Assembly (NCBI GenBank): GCA_947176515.1
Contig: CAMWQZ010000059.1
Span: 1 to 6,855, forward strand
Length of the DNA: 6,855 nt
Reading direction: 5' to 3'
Origin: an uncultured Bacteroidales bacterium
Lineage (GTDB): Bacteria; Bacteroidota; Bacteroidia; Bacteroidales; Muribaculaceae
Of this stretch, positions 6,084 through 6,855 are shown in pieces (position 1 is the stretch's first letter; each line of letters begins with the position of its first letter). The position numbers and the translations under genes are program-made. The notes under the pieces are model-generated. The model saw only the letters and a list, made by a program, of their open reading frames with translations, was not told where the DNA came from and ran no database searches.

Positions 6084-6855
6084 ATGTTTCCGAGATTAAT
6101 CAAAAGTATAGCAGTTATTTTGCTTGTGTCTGTTGCCGCTTCGGCAACAGCGCAGGCAAGTGGCTCATTACAGTTCAACAGATTGTCGCACGTCGATGGT
6201 ATGCTTCACGACAATGTGACATCTATTGCTCAGGATTCTCTCGGATTTATGTGGTTTGGCACTCATCGAGGCCTGAATCGCTACGACGGCTATCGGATAG
6301 ACTCTTGGAAATATTCTGGAGACGAAATTAATTCTGTATTCTACGATCGCATATACTCCATCGCTCGCGAAGGCGAACGACTATGGCTCGCAACCGAAGC
6401 AGGGTTGTCATGCTTTGATACATCTTTGAAAGAGTATAAAGATTTCAGCTATCCCGATAACAATGGTGATGATTTTTACCGCAACATCAGATATGTCACC
6501 TCTGACCCTCATCCAGGCTATGTATGGCTACTTTCGGGCCAGACATTCCGACTCGCCAAAGTGACGACCGACTCCTATGATAACTCAATAATCATCCGTC
6601 ACATCAAGATTGGCAACAGCAACTGTTATGAATCAGACGGAGCCAACCCCAGAGTTGCGTCTGACAATGATGGCAGGGTGTGGTTCAGCGGCTGTCCTAC
6701 GATAGAGACTTATCGTGAAGACAATGGCGGAAATCTTGTTTATGTAGGTCATGTTCCCGGGGTCAACGGTTACAACGTCAAAGCCCTGTTGCGCGACAAC
6801 GGCTCACTGTGGATTGCTTATCCAGACAAAGTGGTTCGCTGTGAGGTGCTAAGCG
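6084..6855 (+). CDS. Reg_prop beta-propeller regulator, probable hybrid two-component system sensor (5' part only)
   Basis: An open frame of 257 codons runs off the window edge. The protein starts with a signal peptide or signal anchor (hydrophobic at about 9-19, possible cleavage after A23, ATA|QA). The entry motif of periplasmic sensor propellers follows: FNRLSHVDGMLHDNVTSI, then DSLGFMWFGTHRGLNRYDGY. I count five Reg_prop-type blades: 45-69 (MWFGTHRGLNRYDG), 89-112 (RLWLATEAGLSCFD), 134-159 (VWLLSGQTFRLAK), 189-211 (GRVWFSGCPTIETYR) and 231-254 (GSLWIAYPDKVVRCE). In Bacteroidota HTCS proteins two such propellers are followed by a Y_Y_Y domain, a membrane helix, histidine kinase, receiver and AraC-type DNA-binding domains. 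None of these is in the window, so the HTCS call is inference; a propeller joined to another output domain is possible. The ATG at 6084 lies 6 bases after the lipoprotein stop and gives the complete signal peptide. The regulator therefore seems to be the last visible member of the operon it probably activates. Confidence 0.87.
   Translation, partial: MFPRLIKSIAVILLVSVAASATAQASGSLQFNRLSHVDGMLHDNVTSIAQDSLGFMWFGTHRGLNRYDGYRIDSWKYSGDEINSVFYDRIYSIAREGERLWLATEAGLSCFDTSLKEYKDFSYPDNNGDDFYRNIRYVTSDPHPGYVWLLSGQTFRLAKVTTDSYDNSIIIRHIKIGNSNCYESDGANPRVASDNDGRVWFSGCPTIETYREDNGGNLVYVGHVPGVNGYNVKALLRDNGSLWIAYPDKVVRCEVLS
6130..6150 (+). repeat. Perfect 9-bp inverted repeat (hairpin) inside the start of the regulator gene
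   Basis: The left arm CTGTTGCCG (6130-6138) and right arm CGGCAACAG (6142-6150) are exact reverse complements around a 3-base loop CTT. In mRNA this would fold into a stable stem-loop within codons 16-23 of the regulator, in the signal-peptide region and about 46 bases after the A of its ATG. No T-run follows the right arm (next bases CGCAGGC), so it is not a standard intrinsic terminator. It could slow translation or set the processing of the regulator part of the transcript, or it may be a by-product of an alanine/serine-rich signal peptide. The repeat is seen directly; any function is inference. Confidence 0.6.

Larger units (their letters stand above)
54..6855 (+). other. PUL-type operon: susC-like, susD-like, surface lipoprotein, Reg_prop regulator (3' end outside window)
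   Basis: Four genes on one strand are separated by 9 bases (3162-3170), 3 bases (4974-4976) and 6 bases (6078-6083). These gaps leave no room for a terminator or a separate promoter between genes, so a single transcript is the simplest reading. All four genes are in the same reading frame, each upstream gene ends in TAA, and the two shortest gaps both end in GAC before the ATG. A terminating ribosome could restart on the next gene with little movement. SusC-SusD adjacency in this order is the hallmark of a Bacteroidota glycan uptake locus. Co-transcription is inferred from spacing only. Confidence 0.8.

Noticed and set aside
5987..6178. A minus-strand open frame across the junction of the lipoprotein and regulator genes
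   Set aside because: It overlaps the end of one supported gene and the signal peptide of the next; no sign of a real product.

Overview
This window is the core of a polysaccharide-utilization-type locus (PUL) from a member of the Bacteroidota. Four plus-strand genes sit head to tail with gaps of 9, 3 and 6 bases. The organism call rests on the SusC/SusD pair, AT-rich start regions without Shine-Dalgarno sequences, Bacteroidota-style lipoproteins, and a two-component-regulator propeller protein. By eye the base composition is close to balanced. That fits gut Bacteroidales such as Muribaculaceae better than the more AT-rich Bacteroides, but this is only an impression and no genus is claimed.

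Layout: 1-53 is an AT-rich, apparently untranslated leader. 54-3161 encodes a SusC/RagA-family TonB-dependent outer-membrane transporter. 3171-4973 encodes its SusD/RagB-family surface lipoprotein partner. 4977-6077 encodes a third secreted lipoprotein of SusE/DUF5017-like type, which appears to be a PKD-like fold split by a large jelly-roll-like insertion. 6084-6855 is the 5' part of a gene, cut by the window edge, for a secreted protein with Reg_prop beta-propeller repeats. It is most likely the periplasmic sensor half of a hybrid two-component system (HTCS).

How the genes work together (family knowledge plus inference): the SusD-like lid and the third lipoprotein capture a glycan at the cell surface. 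The SusC-like barrel imports it using TonB energy. The propeller protein would sense a breakdown product in the periplasm and activate the operon. No glycoside hydrolase, polysaccharide lyase, sulfatase or peptidase is visible, so the substrate cannot be named from this window.

The system is not new in kind. The points worth a second look are the apparent split PKD-like architecture of the third protein, the regulator placed as a tightly linked downstream gene of the operon it probably controls, a perfect 9-bp hairpin just inside the regulator gene, aromatic-rich segments in the SusD-like protein, and the fact that all four genes share one reading frame separated by single TAA codons.
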